This document shows, piece by piece, positions 5,301-5,972 of a stretch of DNA of 5,972 nt; positions within the stretch are counted from its first letter, which is position 1, and each line of letters begins with the position of its first letter. This stretch comes from Clostridium sp. CAG:510. Lineage in GTDB: Bacteria; Bacillota; Clostridia; Lachnospirales; Lachnospiraceae. The stretch covers positions 1-5,972 of the forward strand of contig FR880837.1 of assembly GCA_000434615.1 (NCBI GenBank), written 5' to 3'. The position numbers and the translations under genes were made by a program. The notes under the pieces were generated by a model. It ran no database searches, was not told the origin of the DNA, and worked only from the letters and a program-made list of their open reading frames with translations.

Positions 5301-5465
5301 CAGACCACGGTTAATACGTACCAGACTATTACGTAATTCAGCATCCAATAGAGGACTGCTGTAATCACGATCTAGGTCCGGTGCGTAGAGGTGATCATAG
5401 CCCATATTTTCGAACAGTTCTATAATAGCCTGTTCATATGTATCTTCTGTAAATAAACTTGGCAT
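2319..5465 (-). CDS. hsdR: Type I restriction endonuclease motor subunit HsdR
   Basis: HsdR is the translocating and cleaving subunit of the HsdR2M2S complex, which pulls in DNA from unmethylated target sites by ATP hydrolysis and cuts at a distance. Numbered from the ATG at 5471: the N-terminal nuclease core has D138 in RRPDVILF and E152/K154 in LMELKSP, a PD-(D/E)XK arrangement. The helicase motor has Walker A HTQGSGKS (289-297), DEAH (391-394), FTGTP (438-442), LTGFDVPS (629-636) and QAIARVNR (653-660). A helical C-terminal domain (about 790-1000) should bind the methylase core. At about 1,048 residues it is full length with no frame break. The chosen start is the second ATG (5465), because AGGAGG touches the first ATG and is 6 bases from the second. 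It follows hsdS by 55 bases and ends in the terminator at 2187-2214. Confidence 0.96.
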   Translation of the reverse strand: MPSLFTEDTYEQAIIELFENMGYDHLYAPDLDRDYSSPLLDAELRNSLVRINRGLPVEAIDEALSKLKNFDTGSLLQKNIIFMDYLQNGITVKLFVKGEEQSSIVRLIDYTNEKSNSFYVVNQFTFLENGNNRRPDVILFINGLPLVLMELKSPAKDEVGAENAFHQIRNYMQDIPSIFYYNAICVISDLSTNKAGTITSGLDRFMEWKTKDGNYEDTAYASFETFYEGMFQKARLLDILKNFILFSGASNSRFKVLAAYHQYFAVRKAIEKAKIATKTDGKGGVFWHTQGSGKSLSMVFYAHLLQEALDSPTIVVMTDRIDLDDQLYAQFSQCADFLRQIPVQAESKEHLKSLLDGRSANGIIFTTMFKFERGEKALSERRNIVVMADEAHRGQYGFDEKIVLSENENGEKEARTVIGNARIIHDALPNATFIGFTGTPISAKDRNTREVFGDYIDVYDMTQAVEDGATRPVYYESRVVHLKLDENTLALIDSTYDILEQQSDAQTIEKSKKMLGQMESVLGADSTIESLCDDIVNHYEKYRANLLTGKAMIVAYSRPIAMKIYRRILEIRPDWKEKIGVVMTGGNNDPEDWKEIIGTKAHKEELARKFKDNNDPMKIAIVVDMWLTGFDVPSLATMYVYKPMHGYNLMQAIARVNRVFKDKEGGLIVDYVGIASALKTAMKEYTKRDQSKYGDMNIAKMAYPKFREKLQVCKDLLHGFDFSGFVGGSPLTMAKLITGGVNFILDASVPDRKDLFLKEAMLLKQSHSLCSSMTTEKERHEAAYMEALRSTVIKITYGGANGKNLSLTEINAQINELLKSAVQSEGVISLFDSSKTGGENFSLFDPAVLDEISRMKEKNIAVEILKKLMAEQITLYKRTNVVQSQKFSAKIAQLMNSYYNGLITNEEVIKELLKTAQEIAELYKNGEKLGLSQEELAFYDALTKPEHIKDFYKNDELIALTRELTEMLRKNRTIDWQKKETARAQMRKMVKRLLKKYKYPPEDYDFAVNTVISQCELWTDNVESQKEEKLYKYVSETELGMVAEDTVS

Positions 5466-5471
5466 ATTCAT

Positions 5472-5477
5472 CCTCCT
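5472..5477 (-). promoter_or_regulatory. hsdR ribosome binding site
   Basis: AGGAGG directly abuts the ATG at 5471 (zero spacing) and stands 6 bases from the ATG at 5465. Normal spacing favours 5465 and a protein starting MPSLFTEDTYEQAI, which also matches the usual HsdR opening. Confidence 0.8.
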
Positions 5478-5520
5478 GTATTTTTCGTTATGTTTCTATG
5501 ATAAACAATAATTTAGTGGC

Positions 5521-5972
5521 TTAAAGGTCGATGTCGGAGACATCAAGCTCACCGGACATTAAACGAGGAAGCAAGGTATCACGAATATCCTGTAAACGGC
5601 AATTTTCATCGTAATTATTGCGAATGGTTAAATCCATTGGTGCTACAATCCTTTCAAATTCGTCCAAAATATCATCAGACGGTATAAGAATTGGCATATC
5701 ATTCAACGAATTACGATTGATAGAACCAAAAACCGTTCCCTCGCCATTGAAAACATCTAACTGTTTTTTAAGCGAAAACATCGTGTAAAGAACAAAGGAT
5801 TGATGATGGGATTTAGAATGAATGGCAGCAAGTCCACGACCAATGCAGCAATCCATATGAGCGACATTTAAGTCGCCTACTGGTGCTCGAACGCTCATCA
5901 AAGTATCATTTGACCGTGCCATTCGTTTAGGTTCAGTGGTGTATAGACGAACTGACGGAAATCTAAATCCAA
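5521..5972 (-). CDS. hsdS: Type I restriction specificity subunit HsdS, C-terminal part (runs off the right edge)
   Basis: HsdS recognises the bipartite DNA target and holds the HsdM and HsdR subunits. The frame stays open to the window edge, giving 149 residues; the ATG at 5922 is internal, since GFRFPSVRLYTTEPKR precedes it in frame. The sequence SNDTLMSVRAPVGDLN and CCIGRGLAAI is the conserved end region of the second target-recognition domain. GSINRNSLNDMPILIPSDD leads into the C-terminal helical spacer, which ends RLQDIRDTLLPRLMSGELDV. All of this is normal for the family, whose members have about 380-450 residues, so roughly two thirds lies outside. Order hsdS then hsdR on one strand suggests hsdM is further right. 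Nothing in view shows whether the first target domain is intact or variable. Confidence 0.95.
   Translation of the reverse strand, partial: GFRFPSVRLYTTEPKRMARSNDTLMSVRAPVGDLNVAHMDCCIGRGLAAIHSKSHHQSFVLYTMFSLKKQLDVFNGEGTVFGSINRNSLNDMPILIPSDDILDEFERIVAPMDLTIRNNYDENCRLQDIRDTLLPRLMSGELDVSDIDL

Overview
The window is low-to-moderate G+C, uses strong AGGAGG-type ribosome binding sites, and carries proteins typical of gut Clostridia. It most resembles an accessory region of a Lachnospiraceae-like Firmicute; that assignment comes from codon and protein style, not from a marker gene. Almost all coding is on the minus strand. The exception is a gene fragment at 1868-2179.

Right part (2187-5972): the end of a type I restriction-modification operon. 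The C-terminal part of the specificity subunit HsdS enters from the right edge (5972 to 5521). After a 55-base gap comes a complete HsdR motor/nuclease (5465 to 2319), and about 100 bases past its stop a rho-independent terminator (2214 to 2187). HsdM and the N-terminal half of HsdS must lie beyond the right edge if the system is complete.

Middle (1461-2179): two divergent gene remnants meet at about 1868, and each lacks its 5' end there. On the left is an AT-rich zinc-ribbon gene (minus). On the right is a GC-richer C-terminal fragment (plus) of a protein I do not recognise. The abrupt change in composition marks a recombination or deletion scar.

Left part (1-1409): the unusual part. Four near-identical copies of a 36-base, imperfectly palindromic sequence (1-29 cut by the window edge, 675-710, 1042-1077, 1374-1409) separate unrelated segments of about 300 to 645 bases. 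Read on the minus strand, one segment is non-coding. It starts with a near-consensus sigma-70 promoter and encodes a probable structured RNA containing a 16-bp stem and a duplicated hairpin motif with two compensatory base-pair changes. The next segment has the C-terminal piece of a larger protein, translationally coupled to a 52-residue small protein and closed by a strong terminator. The third has a HExxH metallopeptidase-like fragment, a 60-residue Cys-rich small protein, a frameshifted small gene and the first codons of a YjcQ-like gene cut by the next repeat. Gene tails and heads abutting the repeats suggest an array of orphan modules, of the polymorphic-toxin/immunity or phage-accessory kind, joined by recombination at the 36-base sequence. 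That mechanism is inference. No recombinase, transposase or cas gene is in the window.
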